Assembly (NCBI GenBank): GCA_037189665.1
Contig: JBBCIV010000029.1
Coordinates: 1-64,000, forward strand
Source of the DNA: BPJO01 sp037189665
Lineage (GTDB): Bacteria; Planctomycetota; Phycisphaerae; Tepidisphaerales; Tepidisphaeraceae
Direction: 5' to 3'
DNA length: 64,000 bases
Under the pieces are notes generated by a model. The model ran no database searches, was not told where the DNA came from, and worked only from the letters and a program-made list of their open reading frames with translations. A program made the position numbers and the translations under genes. Below are positions 9,401 to 18,054 of this stretch, in pieces (the stretch's first letter is position 1; each line of letters opens with the position of its first letter).

Positions 9401-9875
9401 CCAGACGCGTAATCTGGATCGGCGACACCCAGTCGGCCGGCACGTCGAACTGCACGCGCGTCCACTGCGACGCATTCTCCACAGGCGCGATGACCCAGGC
9501 GAGCGGCTTGCCGGCGACAGCTTCGCGGCCCCAGCCATCCTTAAACACGACGCGAACTGTTCGCCGGGCGTCGTCGCGCTTGATCCACATCGAAAGCGAC
9601 CGGGCCTGGCCGGGCACGACGAGGGGATCCTTCGGAACGATCGCCATCGATCGCGATGGTTCGCCTTCAATGCTGATACTGCGGGAGGAGTTCGGCGCGG
9701 GCGACGCCTCTGCTGCCGAAACGAAAGCCCCCCCTTCCGCAACGCGCCAGCGAACGGTTTCAAACCCGTCCGCCACCTTCTCGACAACTTGGCCAAGCGC
9801 CGCAGGCGCCCCCAGCACGCCGATCAAAACGATCAACCAACCGCCAATAACGCGGGTGTTCGTTCCGGTAGACAT
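6468..9875 (-). CDS. Large secreted clan GH-A-type glycoside hydrolase with C-terminal CBM9-like domain
   Basis: 1135 residues from the ATG at 9875 (GGAGAACAGGAC upstream); the frame continues further 5' but into the divergent gene. A hydrophobic signal stretch (WLIVLIGVLGAPAALG) is followed by a beta-sandwich region (about 30-300), a TIM barrel (about 310-700) and Ig-like sandwiches (about 700-930). A C-terminal CBM9-like domain (about 950-1130) starts with an IALDGDLADWP motif. Putative catalytic residues are Glu446 (acid/base, in EASNEYD after a beta strand) and Glu571 (nucleophile, in LTEFGWD), the GH-A pattern seen in GH5/GH39-like enzymes. The exact family and substrate are undetermined. 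First gene of a leftward operon. Confidence 0.8.
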   Translation of the reverse strand: MSTGTNTRVIGGWLIVLIGVLGAPAALGQVVEKVADGFETVRWRVAEGGAFVSAAEASPAPNSSRSISIEGEPSRSMAIVPKDPLVVPGQARSLSMWIKRDDARRTVRVVFKDGWGREAVAGKPLAWVIAPVENASQWTRVQFDVPADWVSPIQITRLVVDSDSKSDKPRSAIQIDDLAVATDITNVDRTTGLLTTWTPDPSPADPKTALKSPPATRLVDLVLSTPEQGNVFAGPPASATAHVHNWLPRPLKSTLNYSVADADQTVVHTNAQSIEIDGVSSIDLALPGDRFGLYSIDARLPHAEGANATARMTYALLPEPRELTEAEKMASPYGLNHYGNVGMMIKPFRKAGIIWIRDYGFIRQRLLEARAQDGSFSRWPFFGQVLKEFEEADLKVMPVLQQTIIKPKLEDGKPVGPLGPDEEWVKLIGSLIRAFPQVTHWEASNEYDILVENHKAEEAVNWENYGKYHAKLAELVRAVHGDKGVTIENGRAGIFPELERDMVMSGHVDPLDVINSHYYTGTEPPEVSTLNYNTHTDSFLYQEKGLYYDQLRAATRAGQADGKKRQHWLTEFGWDTLAGPVVSPYEQAVFLQRGWLLALAAGCEKSFWFYNFDSKEPRGFFDGCGLFTFDGQPKLALSAMAGMAWALPSPRYVGMISVGDNTGGYVLEQSGKMVAVLFSIRGDGPEVEIEAEHLYDYLANPIASKRVKLSMAPTYAVGLNTSSALYKQTAYSLDTPYLIAATPGDPIKPVVKVENNRTTPIDATIAPRLPAGWKTETPQVRVTVSPGESKLVEFPITVGPGEDRGTQIVTFAIAEASGEAVKQIPLQVGLQPAIQMRLASITGAPGEVQLDVELGNNATTPREGVLRLSLPAAWKADVREIAVSAISPGEARTVPIRFTWSPDVGASESAQVVFEAQDKATFSRPLIPPQHRMPAAPAIALDGDLADWPADAQVPGWMLGSTTGDHDAKLYAAWSPEGLYFAVDVSDSKVLHNDPKGFWTGDVLEVFVDAANNKQPRPFGVGEHQFWFVPLPDKQAVYAGQWKVANEIPQTQYDIQQVKGASRRTGDGYVMELFIPAELLRNYDVGRGEIGINLNLTVVGQQRSREIYWPRQKSAGVQRQQQHWGSVKLMEKDGK

Positions 9876-9923
9876 GATGTCCTGTTCTCCGCCAAACGGT
9901 GGGAAACCAATCGCCACAAACGT

Positions 9924-9945
9924 TGTTGCGAAACATTGTGCAACA
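9924..9945. promoter_or_regulatory. Inverted repeat between divergent glycosidase operons, candidate operator
   Basis: Perfect 6-base arms TGTTGC (9924-9929) and GCAACA (9940-9945) are separated by 10 bases. A second overlapping pair, GAAAC (9930-9934) and GTTTC (9946-9950), interlocks with it. The site is in the 132-base region that must hold both divergent promoters, so a LacI- or XylR-type regulator from this window could bind it (inference). Confidence 0.4.
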
Positions 9946-10007
9946 GTTTCCAGATGATACACTTTATGTTCTGGAAGTGCAACGGATCGTCGTTTTCGGA
10001 GGCGGTT

Positions 10008-12497
10008 ATGGCCGAGGTGCAAGCGAAGGCCGGCGGGCGGGGCTTCGCGGGGTTTGAACGAGATGTAGCGCGGATCTGGCTTCACAATGCGAGCGAAACC
10101 GGGCCGCAGACAAGGCTTTTTCGCAAGTCGTTTGATCTGGATGAGGCTGCGCGTAACGCAACCCTGCACGTCTTCGCGGAAAGCCGTTATCACATTTGGA
10201 TCAATGGCCACTACCTCGGGCGCGGGCCGGCGTTTCACCATCCGACCGAGTTGCTCGTCGATTCGCATGCCCTGCCGGCCGACCATCTTCGCGCCGGCCG
10301 GAACGTGATCGCCGTGCTGGTGCAGGAGATCCACGAGTCGTTCCACAACCGTCTCCGCTCCGGCGAGCCGGGGCTGATCGCGCAGCTCGATCTCGACGGA
10401 CGCCCCGCGGCCTTATCCGACGAAACCTGGCGCGTCACCGATCGAACCGGCTGGCGGGCCGATCCGCCACGGCAATGCTGGGCGATCGACTATCTCGAAG
10501 AATTCGACATGGCCGCCTCGCCTGGGCCGTGGCAAACGGTCGATTTCGACGACGGCAACTGGCAAGCCGCACAGGCAATTCGTCCGCTAACCTCGATCCC
10601 CGGCGCGCGTTTTCTCGCCCGCCCGTTGCCGGGGCTGGCGCATCAGTGGAGGAAGCCGGCTCGATTCATCGGGGCCTATAGCATCTCTGAACCCGCCGCG
10701 CCGGAACGCCGATTCAAATCGACCGGCGACCTGGGAAACTTCCTCGCCAACGTCCCCTGGACTCCACGGCCGGACATCACGATCGACGCCAGCGCCAATT
10801 CGTTCACGCTGCATCCCGCAAGCCCGTCCGAAGGGCTCATTTGCTGCTTTGATCTCGGTGCCGAAACGGTCGGCCAGATCAACCTCGAATGCGATTTGCC
10901 CGGCGAAGGCACCATCGACATCGGCTGGTCCGAAACCCTCGAACCCGACGGCCGGCCCGATCTCGTTCGCAAGGGGGTCGGCTACGTCAACCGCATCCAC
11001 GCCACCCAAGGATACCTCGACTGGTCGCCGATCCAGTTCAGCGCCATGCGGTACATCATGCTGATGATCCGAGGGTTCGACGGCCCGGTGCGAGTCCGCC
11101 GGTTCGGCATCCGTGCAAGCAAGCCCGACGTGACATGGGACGCCGGATTTCGCAGCGGCGATTCCAGGCTCACCGCAGTCTTCGATATGTGCCTGCTCAG
11201 CCAGCGCGTGGGGACGCAGGAAGCGCAGATGGATTGCCCTTCGCGCGAGCAGGCGTCGTACGTCGGCGACGGCATGATCACCGCGCGGTGGTTCGCGCAG
11301 CTCACCGGCGACGTGCGGCACTGGCGATATCTCGTGCACGAACAATTCCGCCGGCAGGGTGAGAACGGCATCATCCGCTCGTCGATCTTCAGCGGCCGAA
11401 GCGACACGCTCGTCGATTACGTTCCGCTGGCGATCATCGGCCTGCGCGACTACTACCTCTACACGCGAGACATCGATTCCGTCCAATCGCTGATCGGTCC
11501 TGCCCGCAAGTCGCACCGCTTCTTCGACCGACATCGCTCCGCCGGCGGGCTCTGCACCTGGACGTACCGGAAAGATCAGCCCATGGCGACGTGGGAGAAC
11601 CTGTACGACCCGTCGCAGCCCGTTTTCGGCGACTCTGAGGGGTTAACGCTATTCATCGATCATCCCGGCATGGGCTGGCACAACCAGCAGGAGGCCGGCA
11701 TCGATCGCCGCGGCATCAACGCGGGACTGAACCTGCTTGTCGTCATTGCGCAACGAGCCTTGGCCGACCTTGAAGCGGCGATCGGCAACACAGCCGCCGC
11801 CCAGGCCCTTCGTGCCGATGCGGATCACCTCGCGAAACTGGCGCACGAAGCCTTCTTCGATCCCGCCGCCTCTCTTTACCGCGACGGCGTTCTGGACGAC
11901 GAGCGTCTGGAACAGGTCAGCGAACAGACCAACACTTTCGCCATCGCCGCCCGCGCCTGCGACGATGAAACGGCGCGATCAATCCTGTTGAGATTGCTGA
12001 AAAACGACGATCCTGACATCTCGCGCAACGGCCCGTACTTCTGGGCGTATCTCTTTCCGGAAATGATGCGTCTCGGCCTGCACGACATCGCTCTCGACCA
12101 CGCCCGCGCCAAATGGGGCGAGATGATCGACGGCGGCGCGTCGACGCTGTGGGAAACGTTCCTCGGCGACGACCTCGACACCTGGTGTCATCCCTGGGCG
12201 GGAGCGCCGATCGATTTTGTGCTCAACGGGCTGCTCGGCCTGCCGAGCGCGGCGTTCGACGACAAGAACGTCACCCTTCGCCCGCGCTACGACCTGCTGG
12301 CCGACGCCGAAGGAAGCATTCACACCCGTCATGGCCGATTCGAGATCGCGTGGAAACGCGAAGGGGATCGCGCCGTGCTGCGCGGCGCGGTGCCGGCGGG
12401 CCTCCGGGCCAGCATCATCCGACCTGACGGCTCGTCCATCGTCCGGGTAAACGGCGAATGGAAGACTTTCATTGATCTACATCACGACCATCGGTGA
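10008..12497 (+). CDS. GH78-type alpha-L-rhamnosidase
   Basis: 829 residues from the ATG at 10008, which has GGAGG five bases upstream; an in-frame ATG farther 5' is rejected. N-terminal beta-sandwich domains (about 20-380) precede an (alpha/alpha)6 barrel. The GH78 signature is present as MDCPSREQASYVGD, giving acidic residues Asp409, Glu414 and Asp421 with the spacing known for the family, and Glu716 in TLWETFLGDD as the likely general base, followed by CHPWAGAPIDF. It should release terminal alpha-L-rhamnose. No obvious signal peptide is seen, so the location may be cytoplasmic or use an unusual export signal. First of three rightward genes. Confidence 0.88.
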   Translation: MAEVQAKAGGRGFAGFERDVARIWLHNASETGPQTRLFRKSFDLDEAARNATLHVFAESRYHIWINGHYLGRGPAFHHPTELLVDSHALPADHLRAGRNVIAVLVQEIHESFHNRLRSGEPGLIAQLDLDGRPAALSDETWRVTDRTGWRADPPRQCWAIDYLEEFDMAASPGPWQTVDFDDGNWQAAQAIRPLTSIPGARFLARPLPGLAHQWRKPARFIGAYSISEPAAPERRFKSTGDLGNFLANVPWTPRPDITIDASANSFTLHPASPSEGLICCFDLGAETVGQINLECDLPGEGTIDIGWSETLEPDGRPDLVRKGVGYVNRIHATQGYLDWSPIQFSAMRYIMLMIRGFDGPVRVRRFGIRASKPDVTWDAGFRSGDSRLTAVFDMCLLSQRVGTQEAQMDCPSREQASYVGDGMITARWFAQLTGDVRHWRYLVHEQFRRQGENGIIRSSIFSGRSDTLVDYVPLAIIGLRDYYLYTRDIDSVQSLIGPARKSHRFFDRHRSAGGLCTWTYRKDQPMATWENLYDPSQPVFGDSEGLTLFIDHPGMGWHNQQEAGIDRRGINAGLNLLVVIAQRALADLEAAIGNTAAAQALRADADHLAKLAHEAFFDPAASLYRDGVLDDERLEQVSEQTNTFAIAARACDDETARSILLRLLKNDDPDISRNGPYFWAYLFPEMMRLGLHDIALDHARAKWGEMIDGGASTLWETFLGDDLDTWCHPWAGAPIDFVLNGLLGLPSAAFDDKNVTLRPRYDLLADAEGSIHTRHGRFEIAWKREGDRAVLRGAVPAGLRASIIRPDGSSIVRVNGEWKTFIDLHHDHR

Positions 12498-12501
12498 CCT
12501 C

Positions 12502-14652
12502 ATGCCTGACAACAAAACTGAAACTCCGTGGCAATATGACCATGACGGCTTTCGCTTTACATGGGATGTGCAATCCGACTGCGCCAAACTTCGCGAAAGC
12601 CAGTCGGATACCGTTGTGTGGAGCGGCTCGCTCCTGCCGCTGTTCTGGCTGCGGCAATCGGACGGCACAAACCGCGCTTCGAAGGCCGTCGTGCGCTCCT
12701 CAGCGGGAACGCAAACGTCGCTCATCCTTCAACTCGCGTTCGACGACCTTGCGACCGGCGAACTCGCCATCTCGACGAATAAGGCGGGCGTGCAGTTTGA
12801 TCGGCTGTCGGTCAAATGGCTGTCCAGTACTCCGCCGGCGATCATCGGGCTGTACTTCGGCGCGTCGATGTTGACCCAAACGCAGCGCGACGCCGCCCCA
12901 TCGCTCGAGCACCCCTTCTGGCCCGACTGGACGGCCGAGGGGTTCTGCATTCCGAGCGCGAAGGGCTCGCCGGTGCAAAGCTTCTTCCGCTGCTGGGATT
13001 TCGGCCATGCAACGTTGCCGCTGGGGAGCTTCGGCCCCGCGATGGGCACGCCCTACGCCGCAGCCTACCCCCGGCCGTTGTACGCCGCAGCGATGGGCAA
13101 CAGCGCCGGCTGGATCGTCTTCGGAACTGGCGATATTCCTGACGCGGCGTTGTCGATGCAGATCCGCGCCTCCAGCGGCATGTTTCACTGGCTCTATCGC
13201 GAAGACCTTCATGGCCCCGGGGAGAAGACGCGAACCTGGAACCGCCCGCTGTCGATCGCATGGGCGCCGGTGGCGTGGGAAGCCTATCGTCAATTCTTCG
13301 CCAATTTCGATACCGCCGGCGGCAACCCGCGGCACGCGCGGTCGAACATCAACAGTTGGGGCGCGTTCAAAACCGGCGACTTCAACATCCGCCGGCTCGC
13401 CGATCATGCCGCAGCGCTCAACGCGGAATTGCTCGTCATCGACGACTACTGGGAATCCAGCATGGGCACCGGCGAGCCTCACTACGAGCGGTTTCCCGAG
13501 TTTGACGCGGATCTGGAGTACGCCCGTTCCAAGGGACTGGCAATCGGCTTCTGGCAATCGGTGGGATGGGTGGATGATCCCGCCGCCTGCGGCCTGCAAC
13601 CCGAAGACCTCCTTCGCGGCCCGGACGGACGGCCACGACGGGGGAACTGGGGCATCAACCCGCGCGACCCCAACGCCCGCTATTGCCTCGATCCCTCATC
13701 TCTACGCACGCGCGAGTTTCTGCGTCGCCGGACACAGTCGATCATGCGACGATTCTCGCCGGTGCTGATCAAGCTCGATTTCGGCTACGGCCTGCCCGGC
13801 CCCGACGTCGCGGTACCGGCCGATCCGCGTTACCGAGGCGAGCGCCTGGCGATGGAACTGCTGAAGACCGTCGCCGACGCCGCCCGCGAGATCTCGCCCG
13901 GCGTAGCAATGCAGTATTACGGCCTTCATCCGCTGACGCGCGGCGTGACCGACATCATCGCGCTGGACGACCTCGGCGACGCCGGATCGGCGGAGATCGC
14001 CGGACACGGACAATGGTCGATCTGGTCGGCGCTGGCGGGCACGCGCGGCCTGGCGATCGTGGCGTCGAGCGGGTACGACTGGAACGCCGACGCCGACATC
14101 CTGCTGAACTCCGCGGTCATCGGCGTGCCAGGCGCGGTCTTGCGCGTCGTGCAGGACGAACCACCGCGTTCCGTCCGCCTTCGCATGAATCGCAGGCGAG
14201 CGCTCAACCTTTGGTATCGTCGCCCGATGCGGTGGCAGCCGCTCTGGCTCGACTCGCAGCCCGGCACGCTCACCGACGAACCCGCCGTCCACTGCTGGGG
14301 ACGCCTCGAATCGCACGGTGGGCAGCCGCAGCTCACGTCGCTTGCGCTTCGCGAAAGCGGCCTACAACACGCCCCGCCCGAGTCCATCCCCTCCCGCGCG
14401 TGGAGCGGCCGTTGGGCGGTCATATCGCAGGACAACAGCGGCATTCGCTCTTCCTCGCGAATCGCATGTATTCCGTTTGGGCCGGGTTCGCTCAAGCTGC
14501 AACTCGATCACGCGCCGGCGCGCGTCATCGTCATCACCCCCGATGGCGAACGTCCGGCGGATGAGGCGATCATCGACGGGAAAACGGTTTCCATTCAGGT
14601 CAACGATGCCGCGCTGGCGGACATCGTTGGATATCTCATCATCCGCGAATAA
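12502..14652 (+). CDS. GH36/GH27-like alpha-galactosidase family protein
   Basis: 716 residues. An N-terminal beta-sandwich (about 1-260) is followed by a TIM barrel resembling clan GH-D: NSWGAF near 287, then ALNAELLVIDDYWE, GFWQSVGW, and LIKLDFGYG, in which Asp426 is the expected nucleophile. An ALDDLGDAG stretch near 495 may supply the acid. Family placement is by motif, so a related retaining galactosidase or other glycosidase is possible. No clear signal peptide. It begins 4 bases after the rhamnosidase stop with GGTGA upstream, so the two are coupled. Confidence 0.72.
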   Translation: MPDNKTETPWQYDHDGFRFTWDVQSDCAKLRESQSDTVVWSGSLLPLFWLRQSDGTNRASKAVVRSSAGTQTSLILQLAFDDLATGELAISTNKAGVQFDRLSVKWLSSTPPAIIGLYFGASMLTQTQRDAAPSLEHPFWPDWTAEGFCIPSAKGSPVQSFFRCWDFGHATLPLGSFGPAMGTPYAAAYPRPLYAAAMGNSAGWIVFGTGDIPDAALSMQIRASSGMFHWLYREDLHGPGEKTRTWNRPLSIAWAPVAWEAYRQFFANFDTAGGNPRHARSNINSWGAFKTGDFNIRRLADHAAALNAELLVIDDYWESSMGTGEPHYERFPEFDADLEYARSKGLAIGFWQSVGWVDDPAACGLQPEDLLRGPDGRPRRGNWGINPRDPNARYCLDPSSLRTREFLRRRTQSIMRRFSPVLIKLDFGYGLPGPDVAVPADPRYRGERLAMELLKTVADAAREISPGVAMQYYGLHPLTRGVTDIIALDDLGDAGSAEIAGHGQWSIWSALAGTRGLAIVASSGYDWNADADILLNSAVIGVPGAVLRVVQDEPPRSVRLRMNRRRALNLWYRRPMRWQPLWLDSQPGTLTDEPAVHCWGRLESHGGQPQLTSLALRESGLQHAPPESIPSRAWSGRWAVISQDNSGIRSSSRIACIPFGPGSLKLQLDHAPARVIVITPDGERPADEAIIDGKTVSIQVNDAALADIVGYLIIRE

Positions 14653-14670
14653 GGACAGAGGATTTCAGAA

Positions 14671-15804
14671 ATGAACGACGTCAACTATCCCCTTTTCGTC
14701 GCGCCGCGTGGCGTGCAAACCCTGTGGCTGACCGCTGAGAACCCCCGCGGCGAAAAAGGCGCGGGCGGCCAGGCGAACGGCGGCCGCAAGGGGGCGCCGG
14801 CGATCAAAAACGTGTTGCCCGGCAGCCAGCATGTGCTGGCGGACATCAACGGCACCAGCGGCGTTCTGCGCCGCATCTGGATGACCATCAACGACCGACG
14901 GCCGAAGATGCTGCGCGGGTTTCGCATCGATATCTATTGGGACGGCGCTGCCCGTCCCGCCGTCAGCGCGCCGTTGGGCGATTTCTTCGGCCACATGCTC
15001 GGCAAGCTCGTCACGTTCGATTCGGCAATGCTCTCCAGCCCCGAAGGCAGAAGCTTCAACTGCTGCTTTCCCATGCCGTTCCGCAAGGGGGTGAAGGTGG
15101 TCGTCACCAATGAGACCGACGAGCCCATCGAGATGCTCTTCTACGAAATTAACTGCACCGTCGGCGATGCGATCGGCGATGACGCGCTTTACTTCCACTC
15201 CCACTGGCGGCGCGAGGCGCACACGGTCATGCAACGTGACTACGAAATCCTCCCCACCACTCATGGCCGCGGACGATATCTGGGCACGGCGATCGGGGTC
15301 ATTTCCAACATGAACACCTACAACCGTTCCTGGTGGGGCGAAGGCGAGGTGAAATTCTTCATCGATGGAGACACCGCTCACCCGACGCTCTGCGGCACCG
15401 GCACCGAAGATTACATCGGCACCGCGTGGGGTCAGGGTCGATACGACAACCTCTACCAGGGCTGCCATCTCGTCGACGACGTGAAGTTTTGGTACGGCTT
15501 CTATCGCCTGCACGTCCCGGACCCCGTTTTCTTCTCGACCGATATTCGCGCAACGATCCACCAGATCGGCTGCTGGGACCCGATTTCCAAGGCGCAGTTC
15601 CACCTGTCCGAGACGCCCATCTACAAGACGGGACCGGAGCGAAATCGGGTCGATTTTTCAAAGAAGGGCAACACGCTTCCCTACGACATTTACGAGCGCG
15701 AAGATGACGACTGGTCAAGCTGCGCCTACTTCTACCTCGACCGGCCGGAAAACAATCTGCCGGCACTGGCATCGCTGGCGGAGCGACTGGAGAAAATGCT
15801 GTAG
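14671..15804 (+). CDS. DUF2961 / GH172 family glycoside hydrolase
   Basis: A 377-residue protein of the DUF2961 family, now classed as GH172, whose characterised members cleave alpha-D-fructofuranosides or alpha-D-arabinofuranosides as oligomers with a jelly-roll fold. The family signature is clear: SGVLRRIWMTI near 67, PLGDFFG near 100, the conserved acidic CGTGTEDYIG near 245, and GCHLVDD with YRLHVPDPV later. A ribosome-binding site (AGAGGA) precedes the ATG, 18 bases after the previous stop. Third gene of the rightward operon; it converges with the CBM9-esterase gene 27 bases away. Confidence 0.87.
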   Translation: MNDVNYPLFVAPRGVQTLWLTAENPRGEKGAGGQANGGRKGAPAIKNVLPGSQHVLADINGTSGVLRRIWMTINDRRPKMLRGFRIDIYWDGAARPAVSAPLGDFFGHMLGKLVTFDSAMLSSPEGRSFNCCFPMPFRKGVKVVVTNETDEPIEMLFYEINCTVGDAIGDDALYFHSHWRREAHTVMQRDYEILPTTHGRGRYLGTAIGVISNMNTYNRSWWGEGEVKFFIDGDTAHPTLCGTGTEDYIGTAWGQGRYDNLYQGCHLVDDVKFWYGFYRLHVPDPVFFSTDIRATIHQIGCWDPISKAQFHLSETPIYKTGPERNRVDFSKKGNTLPYDIYEREDDDWSSCAYFYLDRPENNLPALASLAERLEKML

Positions 15805-15831
15805 GCGCGGGTCCGCGCGCGAGCGTGAGGA

Positions 15832-18054
15832 TCAATCCTCGATATAAGTCGGCTGCGTTCCCGGCGCGGTCGCGCGGGGCTCCGCCGGCTTCCCGCGGCG
15901 TTGCTGGAGCAGCCATTCGTAGAACGCAGGGTTGCCGTACGTGTCGGTCCACGAATCGTGGCCGGCGTTCGGATAGAGGGTGAACCGCACCCGGCCGCTC
16001 GTTTTACGAAGCGCCTCTACCATGCGATACGACTCTTCGATGCGAACCGCCGAGTCCTTCGCGCCGTGGAAGATCCACGTCGGCATGTCCTTGATTCGCT
16101 CGACGTCCAGCGGATCGCCACCGCCACAAATCGGGGCGATGGCAGCGAAGCGTTCGGGGTTGTAGACCGACCACGCCCACGTGCCGAAACCGCCCATGCT
16201 CAGGCCGGTAAGGTACACGCGATCAGGATCGGCCTCCGGGTACTTCGCCAGCACGTCGTCGAGCATCTCGTTGAGCTTCTGCGGACCCCACCATTCGTTT
16301 CCAGGGCACTGCGGCGCAACAACGATGAACGGCAATGCCCGTCCCATCGCGATCTCCTTCAGCGGACCGTTGACCGCCACGCGTTTGAGGTCATCGCCCC
16401 GCTCGCCCATGCCGTGCAGAAAGATCAAGAGCGGCCACTTGCCGCCCGCGGGGGCCTGGCCGTCGGGCATGTTCACCGCATACTGATACGGCTTGACGTC
16501 GCCGATCGACTTCCGCAGTTCATACCACCAGGCCGCGTTACGATCCCATACGCCCAGCCGGCGCGGCACGCTGCCGATGCCGGGCTGAAGTTCGGATAAC
16601 CCGGCAAGGATCGTCGCGGTGTCGTGATTTCGATTGAGGCTAAGTCGAAGCGCGCGGGCCATCCCTTCGGCGATCGTCGCCGACTGCTCGGCGATCACCT
16701 TCGGATCGACGCCGAACTCCGCCGGCCATCCAATCGGGCCGCCGGTGACGAGGCCATCGCGCGGCAGCGGCTTATCATGCCGGAAGAGCGTGTAGTATCG
16801 CCGCATCTTCAATCCCCGTTCGGATACCGCATCCACGATCGCCCCGTACCGCCCCGATAGCGTCGGGCGGGTGACGGGCTTGAAATCGGCATCGTAGTAC
16901 GTCGTGGTGATCTGATACGTGCCGACGACGTCTTCGACGAGCGAGGGGTTTTCGAACTCAGCAGCCGGAAACGTATTGCCGGTGAAGACGAAGCTACTGA
17001 AGACGAACGGCGTGGCCTCGTAGGCGTTGCGACGAGCACGGTCGAGGTCTTCCGTTTCCACCTTGGCGATTCGCCGACCATCTACATAGACGGCAAGATC
17101 CGTAAACTTTCCCCCCACCGGTGGCAGCGGGCCGGTAACGATCGCCGTCGATAGCCGTCCCACCGCCATCAGCGGCGCGGTGCCGAGGGAGGTCGAGCCG
17201 TCCTTCAGTTCGACCGACTTCCCGGCGTGTTCCGACAACGTCACCACCTCTGCGCGAACGCGCCGGAACCGCTCGAAACTTCCCCTCGCCGCCGCGGTTA
17301 TCGCCTCGCTGGCGCGATCGGCCAAACGAACGGTGTGCATCCGCTGGGTGTTGTAGTTGGCGCCATCGACCGGGTACCAGATGAGGCGCGACCGCTTGCC
17401 TTCGCCATCCACCGAGTTGACGTAAACCTGGAAGTTGACGGCCATGCCGTCCGACGGCGAAAGGCCGAGTTGGTCCCAGGGCAATAGCGCCTCGATCACA
17501 TAAGCGTTGTCTGCGTCGCGTTGCACCTGCACGTCGGCGGCGAGAGGCGTCTGGCGGAGGAGCTTGCCCTGGCGGGCGTCGCGAAAGTGCTTGCGCAGCT
17601 TCGCCTGCCCCGCCTCCATCACCGGTGTAAGCGAGACGTGCACCATGTCGCGCGAGACGTCGTTGGTCGCCAGCAGTAGATCGACCGAGCTGCCCTTCCA
17701 TAGCCCCGCACCACTGTCGGCGGCCGACGCATCCTTACCGTAAACAAGCACCAATAGGCCGCGTTCGTTCCAGCCAAGCCTGAGCCAGGCGTCTCCCGCA
17801 TCGATATTCCGCGGCCCCGTTGCGGCGGTCGTCAAAACATCGATGCGAAGCCCTTCGCCTTTCCAGTCGGAAGCATCACCATCGATCGGGATCTGCTGAA
17901 GCCGCGGCGCAAACAAATCCACCGAGGCCGGAGCGGTAGTTGGCGACGGCATCCCAGGTGCGGGATCTGCGGCCGCCGACTTCTTCGCTGTGCTGCAACC
18001 GCTTGCGATCCAAAGCAACAAGAACGCCGCCGCCCCGCACCATCGCGTGCTCAT
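15832..18054 (-). CDS. Lipoprotein with CBM9-like domain and C-terminal alpha/beta-hydrolase esterase
   Basis: 740 residues. A lipobox (LLWIASGC, Cys at 20) indicates lipid anchoring. A CBM9-like carbohydrate-binding domain follows (about 45-240, IDGDASDW), then a linker domain, then a serine esterase related to PHB-depolymerase/phospholipase-carboxylesterases (about 520-715). The oxyanion strand LLIFLHGMGERG, Ser619 in GLSMGGFG and His699 in NAGHDSW are visible, so the catalytic triad appears complete. It probably deacylates a bound polysaccharide at the cell surface. Its ATG overlaps the stop of the upstream gene by the ATGA arrangement with GGGAGCAGG ahead. Last gene of the long leftward series. 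Confidence 0.85.
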   Translation of the reverse strand: MSTRWCGAAAFLLLWIASGCSTAKKSAAADPAPGMPSPTTAPASVDLFAPRLQQIPIDGDASDWKGEGLRIDVLTTAATGPRNIDAGDAWLRLGWNERGLLVLVYGKDASAADSGAGLWKGSSVDLLLATNDVSRDMVHVSLTPVMEAGQAKLRKHFRDARQGKLLRQTPLAADVQVQRDADNAYVIEALLPWDQLGLSPSDGMAVNFQVYVNSVDGEGKRSRLIWYPVDGANYNTQRMHTVRLADRASEAITAAARGSFERFRRVRAEVVTLSEHAGKSVELKDGSTSLGTAPLMAVGRLSTAIVTGPLPPVGGKFTDLAVYVDGRRIAKVETEDLDRARRNAYEATPFVFSSFVFTGNTFPAAEFENPSLVEDVVGTYQITTTYYDADFKPVTRPTLSGRYGAIVDAVSERGLKMRRYYTLFRHDKPLPRDGLVTGGPIGWPAEFGVDPKVIAEQSATIAEGMARALRLSLNRNHDTATILAGLSELQPGIGSVPRRLGVWDRNAAWWYELRKSIGDVKPYQYAVNMPDGQAPAGGKWPLLIFLHGMGERGDDLKRVAVNGPLKEIAMGRALPFIVVAPQCPGNEWWGPQKLNEMLDDVLAKYPEADPDRVYLTGLSMGGFGTWAWSVYNPERFAAIAPICGGGDPLDVERIKDMPTWIFHGAKDSAVRIEESYRMVEALRKTSGRVRFTLYPNAGHDSWTDTYGNPAFYEWLLQQRRGKPAEPRATAPGTQPTYIED

